In this document: piece by piece, positions 47,593 to 57,107 of the stretch
Numbering within the stretch: the first letter of the stretch is position 1
Layout: each line of letters starts with the position of its first letter
Source: an uncultured Planctomycetales bacterium
Lineage (GTDB): Bacteria; Planctomycetota; Planctomycetia; Isosphaerales; Isosphaeraceae
Direction of reading: 5' to 3'
Assembly: GCA_903926465.1 (NCBI GenBank)
Contig: CAIYJE010000188.1
Coordinates: forward strand, 1 to 64,000
DNA: 64,000 nucleotides
The notes under the pieces: generated by a model
Told to the model about the DNA's origin: nothing
Databases searched by the model: none
The model's input: the letters and a program-made list of their open reading frames with translations, nothing else
Made by a program: the position numbers and the translations under genes

Positions 47593-49320
47593 GTGCGAAG
47601 CTATAGCTTGCGGATGGTACTTCTGGGGATCGTGACTTGCTCGCAGCCCGGACTGGGACTGGCCCAGACACCGGTGGACCGGATGCAGCAAATGCAGGCC
47701 GAGGCGGTGTACAGCAACAGCCAGTATCGCCCCAGGCCCTACCATTTTGGTGCGCAGCCGCCCGGAACCGTTTTTTCCAACCACACCAGCCATTCCAATC
47801 GGTTGGTTCCGGTCTACGTAATTGGCGACAAAGCCAACCTGGGCGCGGTGACCGGCGCCAACAGCAAATATCGCGATGCTGAGCGTCTCAAGGCCCTGTA
47901 TGGCCGTCTACCAGAGCACACCCTGAACCCCAATGCCGAGTACGCCGACCAGAGCGACCTCTACCAGGTGCAGGCTGACGCGGTTCAGCGGGGTGCTCGG
48001 CACCTGTTCATTGTTTGGTTCGACGGCATGGACTGGGAGCCATTGCGGGCCTCGGTGCTGGCCCGAACCGGAAAAGACCTGGAGCCGGGGCCAGCCTCCG
48101 GGCCCCAGTGGCTGGGCCCCCTGGGCCTGGACGGGGTGCCTATCCAGTTCGCTTCCGTGGTGACCAGCCCAACCCATGGCGATCCACCGGCAGAGAACCA
48201 GGATCTGGATCACCAGGTTCGCCGAGATCTGGATACGCTGTTACCAGGCGGATATGACCCGCGATTCGGCGGCCCCAACGCCTGGACCCCTGGCCCTCTG
48301 CTGGCCATGGCACGAGGCTACCTGAAAGGTCAATCGGCAACCGCCGAGGAACAGGCCCAAATCGTGGCGGCCGGCGGCGTGGTTCACGCATACACCGATA
48401 GCGCACCAAGCGCGTGTGAGTTTGCCTCCGGTCACAAAATGACCAACGATGCAATCAATGTCCTGGACGATGATACCCCCGCCAAGACCCTGTTCCAGTC
48501 CTTGCAGGAGCAAGGCTGGGGCGTGGGAACGGTGACCAGCGTGCCGTTTTCGCATGCCTCACCGGCCGCCATGTACGCGCACAACGTGAGCCGAGACGAT
48601 TACCAAGACCTCTCCCGCGATATGCTCGGTCTGTTCTCGATCATGCACCAGGTTGGCAAACATCCCCAGCTTCCCGGGCTGGACGTGGTGCTTGGCTGCG
48701 GCTGGGGCGCAACCCTGGCGCTCGAAGATTCCCGGAAGCAAGGACGCAATGGTGAAGTGGGCCCGACCTACGTGACCCAGGAAGACCTGCATACCATTGA
48801 TGCCGACCGAGGCGGCCCGTACATCGTGGCCCAGCGCATCCCTGGACAGCCAGGATCCGACTTGCTTCAGACCGCCGCGGCCCGCGCGGCCCAGGAGCAA
48901 AAGCGGCTGTTCGGGTTGTTTGGCACCCGGTATGGCCATCTCCCGTTCCGGTCCGCCAACGGCGACTACCGACCCACCGTGGGGATCAAGGGAACCGCCG
49001 AGCTTTATTCCGCCGACGACCTGATCGAAAATCCCACCCTGGCCGACATGACCCGCGCGGCCCTGAGTGTCTTGTCAGCTCAGCCGCATCGGCCGTTCGC
49101 GCTGTTTACGGAAGCCGGTGACGTCGATTTCGGGCTCCATGACAATAACCTCGACAACGCCATTGGCGCCATTGCCAGTGGCGAGGAAGCCATCAAAACC
49201 ATTGTCCAGTGGGTCAACCAGCACTCAAACTGGGATGAGTCGGTACTCATCATCACGGCCGACCACGGCCATTACCTGGTGATTGATGACCCCAAGGCGG
49301 TGGCCGGAGCCGCCCGCTGA
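47593..49320 (+). CDS. Alkaline phosphatase
   Basis: A 575-residue exported phosphatase. A signal peptide spans about residues 1-25 ('GIVTCSQPGLGLAQ'). The catalytic Ser is in 'YTDSAPSACEFASGHKM', which matches the T-D-S-A-x-S-A core of PhoA-type enzymes. Metal ligands include FDGMDW near residue 143, FTEAGDVDFGLHDN and TADHGHYL. It hydrolyses phosphomonoesters in the periplasm. The start is GTG 47593 with GGGGAG 8 bases upstream. The C-terminus ends soon after the last metal-binding His, shorter than in some relatives. Confidence 0.9.
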   Translation: MRSYSLRMVLLGIVTCSQPGLGLAQTPVDRMQQMQAEAVYSNSQYRPRPYHFGAQPPGTVFSNHTSHSNRLVPVYVIGDKANLGAVTGANSKYRDAERLKALYGRLPEHTLNPNAEYADQSDLYQVQADAVQRGARHLFIVWFDGMDWEPLRASVLARTGKDLEPGPASGPQWLGPLGLDGVPIQFASVVTSPTHGDPPAENQDLDHQVRRDLDTLLPGGYDPRFGGPNAWTPGPLLAMARGYLKGQSATAEEQAQIVAAGGVVHAYTDSAPSACEFASGHKMTNDAINVLDDDTPAKTLFQSLQEQGWGVGTVTSVPFSHASPAAMYAHNVSRDDYQDLSRDMLGLFSIMHQVGKHPQLPGLDVVLGCGWGATLALEDSRKQGRNGEVGPTYVTQEDLHTIDADRGGPYIVAQRIPGQPGSDLLQTAAARAAQEQKRLFGLFGTRYGHLPFRSANGDYRPTVGIKGTAELYSADDLIENPTLADMTRAALSVLSAQPHRPFALFTEAGDVDFGLHDNNLDNAIGAIASGEEAIKTIVQWVNQHSNWDESVLIITADHGHYLVIDDPKAVAGAAR

Positions 49321-49363
49321 CGCCTGCGGCGGCCACCATCCGCTGCGGTGGGGGGCGTTGCCG

Positions 49364-49663
49364 TTACCTCAGCAATGTGGCCTGGCTATGGGAGCCCGCC
49401 TCCCGTGAGGCCCGGACCGCTTGCTCCGTGAGTTGGGTCAGCATTTCAAGTCGCTCGTCATACTGATGGGGATTCTCGGCCGAGAAGAGCCGGGCATTAT
49501 CAGCAAGCTCACGCACCTGACGTGCCAACCAGTGGCACCGCGCCGTCCCGAATGACTCCACCGTATCGGCCCAACCCTCAAGCCATTCCGCCAGCGGCTT
49601 GCTGGAATCTGCCTCAGTGGTATCACTCACAAACCGATCCGAAGTCTCACGAATCGCACTCAT
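49364..49663 (-). CDS. Small unknown helical protein
   Basis: A 99-residue, mostly helical cytoplasmic protein ('KPLAEWLEGWADTVESFGTA', 'LERLEMLTQLTEQAVRASRE'-like heptads). ATG 49663 has GGGAG 6 bases upstream. No family is recognised. It lies 64 bases after the MpsC-like gene and may be co-transcribed with it. Confidence 0.6.
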   Translation of the reverse strand: MSAIRETSDRFVSDTTEADSSKPLAEWLEGWADTVESFGTARCHWLARQVRELADNARLFSAENPHQYDERLEMLTQLTEQAVRASREAGSHSQATLLR

Positions 49664-49727
49664 CCGTCGCTCCCGTGGTAAGTCCATGAGCCGGGTGGCC
49701 CAGTGACGTATCGCCGTTCCTTAGATA

Positions 49728-50129
49728 TTAGTACTTGCAGTTATCAGGCCAACCTTTGGACTCCCCCAGTAAAAAAACTTGAACCAAGGTTCCAGATGAG
49801 AAGGCGTGGATCACGCTTCCCGATTTGGGCTCAACCTCGGCAATGGCCTCGGTGACAGGCCGCCCAATGATTTCCTTGATCTGGTCTCGCAACTGCTGGG
49901 AAGAATGCGCAAACATTTCCCGGTGGAATTCCTGAACTCGGCGAGCACCCTCCGGTGATTGCGCCAGTGATCGTTCGGCATCCGAGAGCGCACCATGAAG
50001 CGTGACAACGAGCACATCCTCGCTGATGACCACGGACACGGCGGATGCGGCATGGCCTGTCACCTGCAACTGGTACGTGGCCGCCACGTCGGCTACTCGC
50101 TCGGCCACCGAGAGTTTGGGATCAACCAT
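49728..50129 (-). CDS. MpsC/DUF2294-domain protein
   Basis: A 133-residue single-domain protein. 'VSVVISEDVLVVTLHGALSD' followed by 'AERSLAQSPEGARRVQEFHR' and 'LRDQIKEIIGRPVTEAIAEV' follows the DUF2294 (PF10057, MpsC) pattern. MpsC is named after a Na+-translocating system in Staphylococcus; the domain's biochemical role is unclear. ATG 50129 is used because the fold begins there. It is divergent from a second MpsC-domain gene at 50940. Confidence 0.75.
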   Translation of the reverse strand: MVDPKLSVAERVADVAATYQLQVTGHAASAVSVVISEDVLVVTLHGALSDAERSLAQSPEGARRVQEFHREMFAHSSQQLRDQIKEIIGRPVTEAIAEVEPKSGSVIHAFSSGTLVQVFLLGESKGWPDNCKY

Positions 50130-50939
50130 GGAACACCTCGACCGCAAAGTGGCTTGCAGGCACGCACAGAAGAGGCCACCCGACATCCGGGGACCCGGTT
50201 TCCTGTCCAAGCAGACCGATTGAAGACTGAGCTAAGGGGCGCAATCTCCACGCCCGACGGCTGGAATCGGATTCGCACCCATCCCAGCCGCGAGCGTGAA
50301 GCGGGGGGGGACCGATCAGGTTGATCCGCAGGATTTTCAGCCCCACGGCCAGCCCCGACATTCGCGGCAAATGGGCGAGACCCGGAAGGACTCCCGTTGA
50401 AGAATCCTGGTGGCGTGTTCCCAGGACTCGTTGCTCGTGTGATCGGCGCTCCTGCGTCACGGACTTCCTCCCCTTGGGTGGCATCTTGCCCAGCGCATCC
50501 TGATTCAGAAATCCCCGGAAAGATGGCGGATGGAACGCCTCCTGGTTATCGAGCCGATTGCACAGGCACGGCGATCCATCATCAGGAGGTTAGGATCCAG
50601 ATCGAGGCTCGCCCAAAAAAAGAACAACCGGTTGACCCGAATCCCCAGGCGGCGTCTTCAAGCAAACCAGTTCACGTTGTGACAGGCCGTCCGGAATCGC
50701 CCCTGGCGTCGGTTCGGAATGCCGTCCCCCGCGTTGACCAAGATGTCTGGTTCCCTATCGGTCAGCCTAGGACCCGAATTGCACACGCCAACACCGATGG
50801 CCACAAGCCAACCCACTCCACATCTCCAGAGCATCCACAACCATCAGGCATGCGATTCGCTCATTTGCATCGGGTCGGGTTTTCAATCCTATAACGCTCT
50901 TGCGTTGCATCCCTGGATCTTGAAGAGCCAGCCAACCTC
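50130..50939. other. Region between the two divergent MpsC-domain genes
   Basis: About 810 bases with a G8 run (50303-50310) and no frame that looks like a gene. It probably contains two divergent promoters. No hairpin with a U-run was seen. Confidence 0.35.
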
Positions 50940-51551
50940 ATGCATACGAAAACAGACCCCGCCTTGTACCCAATCTCCTCAAGGGTTGACTCTGTGAAAC
51001 CCAGTCCTGCGAATGCCGACCATCAGGAGCAGACCTCTCTCCAAATAGAGACCAGGTACCAAGGGGTGAATCTGGGATCAAGCCAAGCCAATGCAACCCG
51101 AACGCCGGCGTACGAGTCTCCTGGTACAGATGATCGGCAGCCAACGCCTGCCTCTGGCTCGGCCCTGACGGTGAAGACCCAGGGAGAGATCGAGGCCGAG
51201 ATCTCGCAAGAGATAAAACGATTCCAGATTGAATACCTGGGGCGCGGCCCCGACGATGTCCGAGTCTTCACACTGGGCAACCTGATTCTGGTTCGGCTTC
51301 TGGGCGTGCTCACCGCCGCGGAAAAACATCTGGTCACCGAGATTGGCGGCGCACAGGGCCGAAACCTTGTCAAGCAAATCCGAACGCAACTGATCGAAGG
51401 CTCACGCACCCGGATAGACGCCATGATCCTCAAGATCACAGGCGTGAAGGTGGTAAGCTTGCATCACGATATCAGCACGGTCACCGGGGAAGAAATCCTC
51501 GTGTTCACGCTCGCGGAATCTCCAGTGTTCCGTAACGGAAAAAAACGCTAA
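50940..51551 (+). CDS. MpsC/DUF2294-domain protein with long disordered N-terminus
   Basis: A 203-residue protein. Residues 1-75 are polar and low-complexity. The DUF2294/MpsC domain follows: 'EYLGRGPDDVRVFTLGNLIL', 'LLGVLTAAEKHLVTEIGG' and 'ITGVKVVSLHHDISTVTGEE'. This copy is the better match to the family's core, including the G-R-G-P start. A shorter start inside the disordered part is possible. It converges tightly with asnB (15 bases). Confidence 0.82.
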   Translation: MHTKTDPALYPISSRVDSVKPSPANADHQEQTSLQIETRYQGVNLGSSQANATRTPAYESPGTDDRQPTPASGSALTVKTQGEIEAEISQEIKRFQIEYLGRGPDDVRVFTLGNLILVRLLGVLTAAEKHLVTEIGGAQGRNLVKQIRTQLIEGSRTRIDAMILKITGVKVVSLHHDISTVTGEEILVFTLAESPVFRNGKKR

Positions 51552-51566
51552 CCCAGCCATGGCCTC

Positions 51567-53498
51567 TCAGCCGACCACAACCTTTGTACCCCAGCGCTGG
51601 AACCAGAGCTCAAGCATGAGTAGCGACCAGAGCCGGTAAGCGTGGTCGCGGTGGCCACGCGTGTGTTCGTCAATCAACCGCGTAATCGTATCCATTTGAA
51701 AGAGTTCGTGGATTCTACAACCAGGATCCAGCAACACGGCGCGCAACTCACCGGCCAGTGGCCCCCGAAACCAGCGATCCAGCGGCACCGCGAAGCCCAT
51801 TTTACCACGCTTCTGGATGGCGGGCGGCATCAGATCGGCAAACGCCTGCTTCAAGATCAGCTTGGTCTGCCCCTTACGGAGTTTGAACTTGCGGTTGCGT
51901 GGCAACGCCAGCGCCAGCTCAACCACTCGATGATCCAGAAACGGACTCCGGCACTCAAGCGCATGGGCCATACTGGCCATATCCACCTTATGCAGCAAAT
52001 CACCAGGCAGGTAGGTGAGCAGGTCGGTGATCATGGCCCGGGTGGCGGGATCACGCTGGGGGCTAAGGTTCCAGGCCTGCGCAAACACCGAGGCGGGATC
52101 GGCGTCCTCTGGAACCTGACGGGCGTGAGCCGTCAGTTGCTCCAGGAATGACTCGGTATACAACGCCATCCGGTCGGGCTCGGGCCACGAGGTCATCCAG
52201 CTCAGGTACCGAGCCTGGGCGGGCAGATCCAGCTTCTCCACAAGACGTCGGAAAGTGCGGAGTGGGGTTTTCGCCTGGGCGGAAGTCGGTAATCCTCGGG
52301 TGAGCATCGAAGAAATGCGGCGTCGGACCGGGGCCGACCAGAATTCCATGGCACAGGTAATTCCCAAGGCCTGATACCGATGATAACCACCGAACAGTTC
52401 GTCGCCGGCATCACCGGTGAGCGCCACCGTGACATGTGCCCGCGTTTGCCGTGATACGAACCAAGTCGGCAGCGCCGAGCTATCGGCAAACGGCTCATCG
52501 AACGTTTCGGCCAGCGCGGGCAGGGTGTCCCAGGCCTGAGCCTCAAGCCGAAAGGTATGATGCTCTGTCCCGAGATGGCGGGCCGCCAGTTCCGCATAGC
52601 TGGTTTCATCGAACGCCGGATCATCGAAGCCAATCGAGAAGGTTTTCACGGGCCGACGTGCGGCCTGCTGCATCAAGCCCACAATGATGGTGGAATCCAC
52701 TCCGCCCGAGAGGAACGCCCCCAGCGGCACTTCGGACACCATCTGCTCACGCACCGCATCGGTCAAGGTTTCACGAAGGGCGGCAACGTCGGCTTCTGGC
52801 GACTGCACCCGCTCGGCGTTCCAGTCTGGGGTCCAGTACCGCTCCTGCCTGAGCTGACCCTCTTTCCAGACCGCATAGTGCGCAGGCGGCAGCTTGTGGA
52901 TACCCTGGAGAATGGTGCGGGGGTGGGGCACGTAACCATAGGTCAGATACTGATCCAACGCCAGAGGATCTAGCCGGAACGGGGTGGCAGTGGGTGTGGC
53001 AAGCAAACTCTTGAGTTCACTGGCAAAACTGATCCGGCCAGCCTCAAGCCTGTAGAGCAGGGGCTTCTGACCCAGCCGATCTCGGCCCAGCAATAAGGTC
53101 TGGCGACGGGTGTCCCAGATCGCAATTGCGAACATGCCGCGCAACAGTGAGAACAGGTTCTCTCGCTCATCCTCATAAAGATGAACGAGCACTTCGCTAT
53201 CACCCGAAGACCGCAAAACATGGCCTCGCGCCTCAAGCCGGTGCCTCAGTGCGGCGAAGTTGTAAATCTCGCCATTGAACGCCACCCAGACGGTGCCATC
53301 TTCGTTTGAAAGTGGCTGATGACCGCCGGCCAGGTCCAGAATTGAGAGCCGGCGGAACCCGAGCGCGGCCTGAGCATCTCGATAAAACCCGGAATCGTCG
53401 GGGCCACGATGGTGCAATCGCTCAACCATCAACGCGAATTCGGATTCAGAGGGTCCGGCCGAGCTGGTCGTCCAGGCGGCGCCACAAATGCCACACAT
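51567..53498 (-). CDS. asnB: Glutamine-hydrolysing asparagine synthase
   Basis: A 643-residue two-domain enzyme. The N-terminal class II glutaminase starts with the catalytic Cys (MCGICGA) and contains 'VWVAFNGEIYNFAALRHRLE'. The C-terminal synthetase has the PP-loop LSGGVDST and 'FSIGFDDPAFDETSYAELAA'. It makes asparagine, or amidates another substrate such as an exopolysaccharide sugar, which many AsnB homologues in glycan clusters do. The length is normal. It stands alone. Confidence 0.95.
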   Translation of the reverse strand: MCGICGAAWTTSSAGPSESEFALMVERLHHRGPDDSGFYRDAQAALGFRRLSILDLAGGHQPLSNEDGTVWVAFNGEIYNFAALRHRLEARGHVLRSSGDSEVLVHLYEDERENLFSLLRGMFAIAIWDTRRQTLLLGRDRLGQKPLLYRLEAGRISFASELKSLLATPTATPFRLDPLALDQYLTYGYVPHPRTILQGIHKLPPAHYAVWKEGQLRQERYWTPDWNAERVQSPEADVAALRETLTDAVREQMVSEVPLGAFLSGGVDSTIIVGLMQQAARRPVKTFSIGFDDPAFDETSYAELAARHLGTEHHTFRLEAQAWDTLPALAETFDEPFADSSALPTWFVSRQTRAHVTVALTGDAGDELFGGYHRYQALGITCAMEFWSAPVRRRISSMLTRGLPTSAQAKTPLRTFRRLVEKLDLPAQARYLSWMTSWPEPDRMALYTESFLEQLTAHARQVPEDADPASVFAQAWNLSPQRDPATRAMITDLLTYLPGDLLHKVDMASMAHALECRSPFLDHRVVELALALPRNRKFKLRKGQTKLILKQAFADLMPPAIQKRGKMGFAVPLDRWFRGPLAGELRAVLLDPGCRIHELFQMDTITRLIDEHTRGHRDHAYRLWSLLMLELWFQRWGTKVVVG

Positions 53499-53798
53499 TA
53501 AGCAAGCAGGACCTCACTCCAGTGCCGTTCCCAATCACAATCCACCCCCTGCATTGGAACCGCGGCCACCGATTTCTGCAACTCAGCAGAGTCAACCGAG
53601 GGGCAGATTTACCCCGAGCCGAATGACATAACCGAAGAACGAGCCGGGCCAGCCACATTCGGGCCAGCACCCGTCCGATCCAAGCCCAGGAGTTGCAAAC
53701 CCAAGGGACTTCGCGGCGTGATCGCCATCGATTAGCCTGGTCAGTTTGACCCGAGGTCCGGGCCGGTTCCAGACATCCCACAGGCTTGAGTTCCCCCC
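53499..53798. other. Divergent region between asnB and the LarA-like gene
   Basis: 300 bases, presumably with both promoters. Nothing specific is recognised. Confidence 0.3.
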
Positions 53799-55148
53799 AT
53801 GTCATCCAGCAAACGGACACCGCTTGAGGTCCCCTGGGGCAAGGCCGCCACCCTTCCGCTCATCTTCCCATCGCACTGGCCAGAGCCGGTGGTTGATCAA
53901 CCCAATCTGGCAGGTGCGGTCCACGGATACGATCAGGAACTCAAAGCCGCGCTCAATTCCCCCCAGGACAGCCCGGCGCTCGAACAACTGATCCAACCGG
54001 GGACCCGGGTGGCCATTGTGGTCGATGACCCGTCACGCTGGACTCCAATCCGCCAGGCGCTCCCGGTCATTCTGACGCGACTTCTGGCGGCTAGTGCGAA
54101 CCGAGAGAACATCTCGATCAGCGTGGGAGTTGGGCGACATCATGCCGTGGACGCCAAGGCCATGGGCCTGCGAGTGGGAGAAGAGATCGCCAACGCCTAC
54201 CCATGTTACAGCCCACCGCTGGATGATGAGTCTCAGTACGTGAATTTAGGCACAACTCCCGAGGGGGTGCCGGTCAAGGTGTTCCGCCCGGTGGCCGAGG
54301 CCGATCTCAGGATCTTGATCGGCTCTGTGCTTCCCCACCTCCAGGCCGGCTTCGGTGGCGGCTACAAGCTGATCTTTCCAGGCTGTAGCCACCGCCAAAC
54401 GCTGGGCGCGTTGCACCGCCAGGGGCTGGGTCAGAACGCGGAACAGGCTGCGGCGCTGCTGGGGAGTTCAGTGGCCTCCAACCCAATGCGCAAGGCGATC
54501 ACCCAGGCCGCCAGTCTGCTGCCCGGCCGTTGCGTCTCTGTGAGCCACCTACTGGGGGCACCAGGACAAATCTTCAAGATTCTGTACGGTGACGTCAGCC
54601 GGGTTCAGGAACTTCTTTCCAGTCAGGCAGTCCAGCGGCTTGAACTCCCCGATCGTACGCCGGTGGATATTGCCATTGCCGGCAACTTTCCCTGGCCGGG
54701 CGACCCGATGATGAGCTTCAAGGCCCTGATCCACCATCGCGAAGCCTGCCGACGAGGCGGGGTGCTGGTCGGCCTGTTCTGGACCGACCCCACGGAAATC
54801 GATCGCTCGTTTCCCATGGGCGCCCTCAAAGCGATCGCCCGTTCTGGAGCCGCCGGTGGCTGGTTCATCCAGCGCGGGCTACGAATGGCCGACCGGGTCG
54901 TCTCCCACCTCGACCTCCCCAGCCGGTTCATGCTGCACTGGGCACGCGAACTGGTGGCCGAGCGCTCCGTCTTGGTCTACTCGCCAGCTCTCAAAGACCG
55001 GCTCGGCCCCCGGCTCGGCCCAGTTCAACTCTTCTCAGAACTTCCGCCCCTGTGGAAGGCCGCCGAAGCCGCGCTCAAACGCCCGCCCACGGCCCTGAGA
55101 GTGTTCCCCGAAGGCGGACTCTCTTACGTACCACACCACCAATTCTGA
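53799..55148 (+). CDS. Lactate-racemase-like protein (LarA/DUF2088 family)
   Basis: A 449-residue LarA-family protein. The residues that hold the nickel-pincer cofactor in LarA have counterparts: His in 'GVGRHHAVD', and His and Lys in 'LPHLQAGFGGGYKLIFPGC', followed by His in CSHRQT. The family racemises or epimerises 2-hydroxy acids. Pincer synthesis genes (larB, larC, larE) are not in the window. The substrate cannot be predicted. The ATG at 53799 is reasonable. Confidence 0.85.
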   Translation: MSSSKRTPLEVPWGKAATLPLIFPSHWPEPVVDQPNLAGAVHGYDQELKAALNSPQDSPALEQLIQPGTRVAIVVDDPSRWTPIRQALPVILTRLLAASANRENISISVGVGRHHAVDAKAMGLRVGEEIANAYPCYSPPLDDESQYVNLGTTPEGVPVKVFRPVAEADLRILIGSVLPHLQAGFGGGYKLIFPGCSHRQTLGALHRQGLGQNAEQAAALLGSSVASNPMRKAITQAASLLPGRCVSVSHLLGAPGQIFKILYGDVSRVQELLSSQAVQRLELPDRTPVDIAIAGNFPWPGDPMMSFKALIHHREACRRGGVLVGLFWTDPTEIDRSFPMGALKAIARSGAAGGWFIQRGLRMADRVVSHLDLPSRFMLHWARELVAERSVLVYSPALKDRLGPRLGPVQLFSELPPLWKAAEAALKRPPTALRVFPEGGLSYVPHHQF

Positions 55149-55298
55149 ACGCCCGTTCAAGTCCAGGCTGACAATCTCACCAGCCTCATGCTTTCGTGAG
55201 CAGAATTTCGTTTTGCCACCAGCACCAGCAGTACGACCGTCATGCCCAGCACAAGCCAATTAACGCAAACAGAAACCCAAAAGAACTCATGTTTCGCG

Positions 55299-55327
55299 TT
55301 TTACTCATCTTATCTGGCTTCTATAAT
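55299..55327 (+). promoter_or_regulatory. Candidate sigma-70-like promoter of the YTV gene
   Basis: A perfect TATAAT box at 55322-55327 stands 17 bases after a poor -35 (TTTTAC at 55299-55304). Transcription would start near 55334 and give an 80-base leader containing a hairpin and T-run. Confidence 0.45.
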
Positions 55328-55344
55328 CGTGTGAGTAAACCCAA

Positions 55345-55387
55345 GCGTTACCATTTCGCAACTGGAAGCTGAATGGTCGCTTTTTTT
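55345..55387 (+). terminator. Leader hairpin with T-run before the YTV gene (attenuator-like)
   Basis: GCG..ACCATT (55345-55355) pairs with AATGGT.CGC (55372-55380), with a TT bulge. It is followed at once by seven T (55381-55387). It lies between the candidate promoter and the ATG, so it would act either as the terminator for upstream transcripts or as an attenuator of this gene. Confidence 0.5.
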
Positions 55388-55417
55388 CTTTTGTTCAGAC
55401 GTCCTGGAGAAGCAACG

Positions 55418-56398
55418 ATGCGAACCAGAGTGGGATCGATGTTGGCGGCGGCAGTGGGAATTCTCTGGGGGCAGGGGGCTTCGGCCTGCCATACCTGCCA
55501 GAAAAACCCCTGTGTGGTCGAACAGCCACGCTACGAATGTGTGACTGATCTCGTGCCCTACACGGTCATGAAGACCCGAACACGCATTGATTATCAGCCT
55601 GAGCAGAAGACGGTGATGACGCGTGAGCCGATCATGCAGACCGTGGAAAAACAGCGCGTGGTCTGCCGCAAGGTTTATGACACCACCTACGTCGAACAGC
55701 GTTACCAGGTGAATCGGAACGTCACCGAAACCAGCTACGTTGATCAACAGGTCACCGTTTGCCGGCCAGTGAGCACCACCCGCCAGGTTGCCGTCACCTG
55801 CATGCAGCCGGTCTCTCGCGTGGTCACCATGCCGGCTCCGGCCAAGCACAAGGGTTGTGGACTTGGTCTGCTGTGTGGCAAACACCAGGGCAACCCCTGC
55901 GGTGGCATGACCAATAACGGTTGTGTCAGCGTGGTTGAAACCTGCTACCAGCCCACCACGGTCATGCGTGATGTGGTAGAAACCCAGATGGTGAGCGAAA
56001 TCCAGACCCGTCAGGTGCCCGTCACCACCACCCGCTGCGTGACTGAAGAACGCGTTCGCCAGGTTCCTATCCGTTCGTGCCGAATGGTGCAGGAAGTGGT
56101 CGTCGATCGTCGCCAGGTGTGTGTGGGATACCAGTGTGTGCCCAAGACCGTGACCAAGATGATTCCCGTCAAGACTTGCGAAACCGTTCCGGTTACCAAG
56201 TACAAGAAGGTCAAGCGAATGGTGGCCGTTTGCCCACCCACGACTTTCTCACCTGTGCTGGCAGCCACAGCTCTGATGGGCCTGCCGACCGCTCAGTCCG
56301 CAGTTCCCAGCGGCCAAAACGTAAGCATTTCGGCCCCAGCCGCTCAGATGATCGTTCCTGCCGCAACTCCAGCCGCAATCACCAAGAGCGGTATCTGA
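55418..56398 (+). CDS. Cysteine-rich YTV-type envelope protein
   Basis: A 326-residue protein with a signal peptide (about residues 1-23, then CHTC). The body is built from short repeats of the form Tyr/Val-x-V with Arg/Thr/Gln. Examples are 'YTVMKTRTRIDYQPE', 'RVVCRKVYDTTYVEQRYQV' and a second array after residue 180 ('RQVPVTTTRCVTEERVRQVP'). Many Cys residues could form disulfides. YTV-domain proteins are planctomycete-specific and are linked to the proteinaceous cell wall. ATG 55418 follows GGAGA with 7-base spacing. A structural role is inferred from family. Confidence 0.8.
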   Translation: MRTRVGSMLAAAVGILWGQGASACHTCQKNPCVVEQPRYECVTDLVPYTVMKTRTRIDYQPEQKTVMTREPIMQTVEKQRVVCRKVYDTTYVEQRYQVNRNVTETSYVDQQVTVCRPVSTTRQVAVTCMQPVSRVVTMPAPAKHKGCGLGLLCGKHQGNPCGGMTNNGCVSVVETCYQPTTVMRDVVETQMVSEIQTRQVPVTTTRCVTEERVRQVPIRSCRMVQEVVVDRRQVCVGYQCVPKTVTKMIPVKTCETVPVTKYKKVKRMVAVCPPTTFSPVLAATALMGLPTAQSAVPSGQNVSISAPAAQMIVPAATPAAITKSGI

Positions 56399-56434
56399 GT
56401 ACCGCTCGTACGGCCTGACGACCTTGAAAAAACC

Positions 56435-56483
56435 CAAGCGGCGCGAACCGGCCCCCCCTCCCGGTCTCGCGTCGCTTGTTTTT
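56435..56483. terminator. Bidirectional terminator between the YTV and DUF1810 genes
   Basis: The 5' half CAAGCGGCGCGAACCGG pairs with the 3' half CCGGTCTCGCGTCGCTTG with small mismatches. On the plus strand five T follow (56479-56483), and on the minus strand a T-run follows (A-run at 56427-56432). Both flanking genes converge on it. Confidence 0.85.
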
Positions 56484-56510
56484 ATGACATCGCGGGAACC
56501 GCAGCCATGC

Positions 56511-56966
56511 TCATGCCAGCGCTTTGAGAATCTGAAGCGTGCGAGGATCAGGTGCCCCCGGAAAGTATTGGGAGAGCACCTGTTCAAACAGAGAGCCCGC
56601 ACCCGCCACCTGTGCAAAAAGAGTCAAGGAGGATCGGAGCTTGAGATCATCGGGCGAGCCAAAGATTTCCAGCGCCGATCGACCGTGCTTTGCCAGAAGC
56701 GCACCGGCAACCTCGTTCAACCGAGGCCCCAGTACGGGATGAGCCAAGTACTGCCGGGCTTCTTCCAGACTCTTGATTGCATATTGCCGGGCCATCGGAC
56801 TGGAACCAAGCCCGTCGATCTGCGGAAAAATGAACCACATCCAGTGCGTTCGTTTCTGGCCACTCTGAATTTCAGCCAGCGCTGAAGCATAAACGTCCTT
56901 CTGCGCACTCACGAATCTGGACAACTGGAACGGATCCCCACTAGCCGTTATGCGGTCTGAACTCAT
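56511..56966 (-). CDS. DUF1810 family protein
   Basis: A 151-residue soluble protein. 'FVSAQKDVYASALAEIQSGQ', 'HWMWFIFPQIDGLG' and 'YAIKSLEEARQYLAHPVLG' are the DUF1810 signature in order. The family is widespread and of unknown function, and the length is typical. It ends against a bidirectional terminator. Its context gives no clue. Confidence 0.88.
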   Translation of the reverse strand: MSSDRITASGDPFQLSRFVSAQKDVYASALAEIQSGQKRTHWMWFIFPQIDGLGSSPMARQYAIKSLEEARQYLAHPVLGPRLNEVAGALLAKHGRSALEIFGSPDDLKLRSSLTLFAQVAGAGSLFEQVLSQYFPGAPDPRTLQILKALA

Positions 56967-57107
56967 CGATCAAGCCTCGAAGGTTTGCAACTCTGAATCG
57001 GCGATTTCCAACCAAGGGTGGCTCCAGACTCACGAGAAGACGGGCCCCGGTTTTGAGATCGGCGGCCAAATATAACCCGCGATCGCACGAGAATTGGCCC
57101 TGATGGT

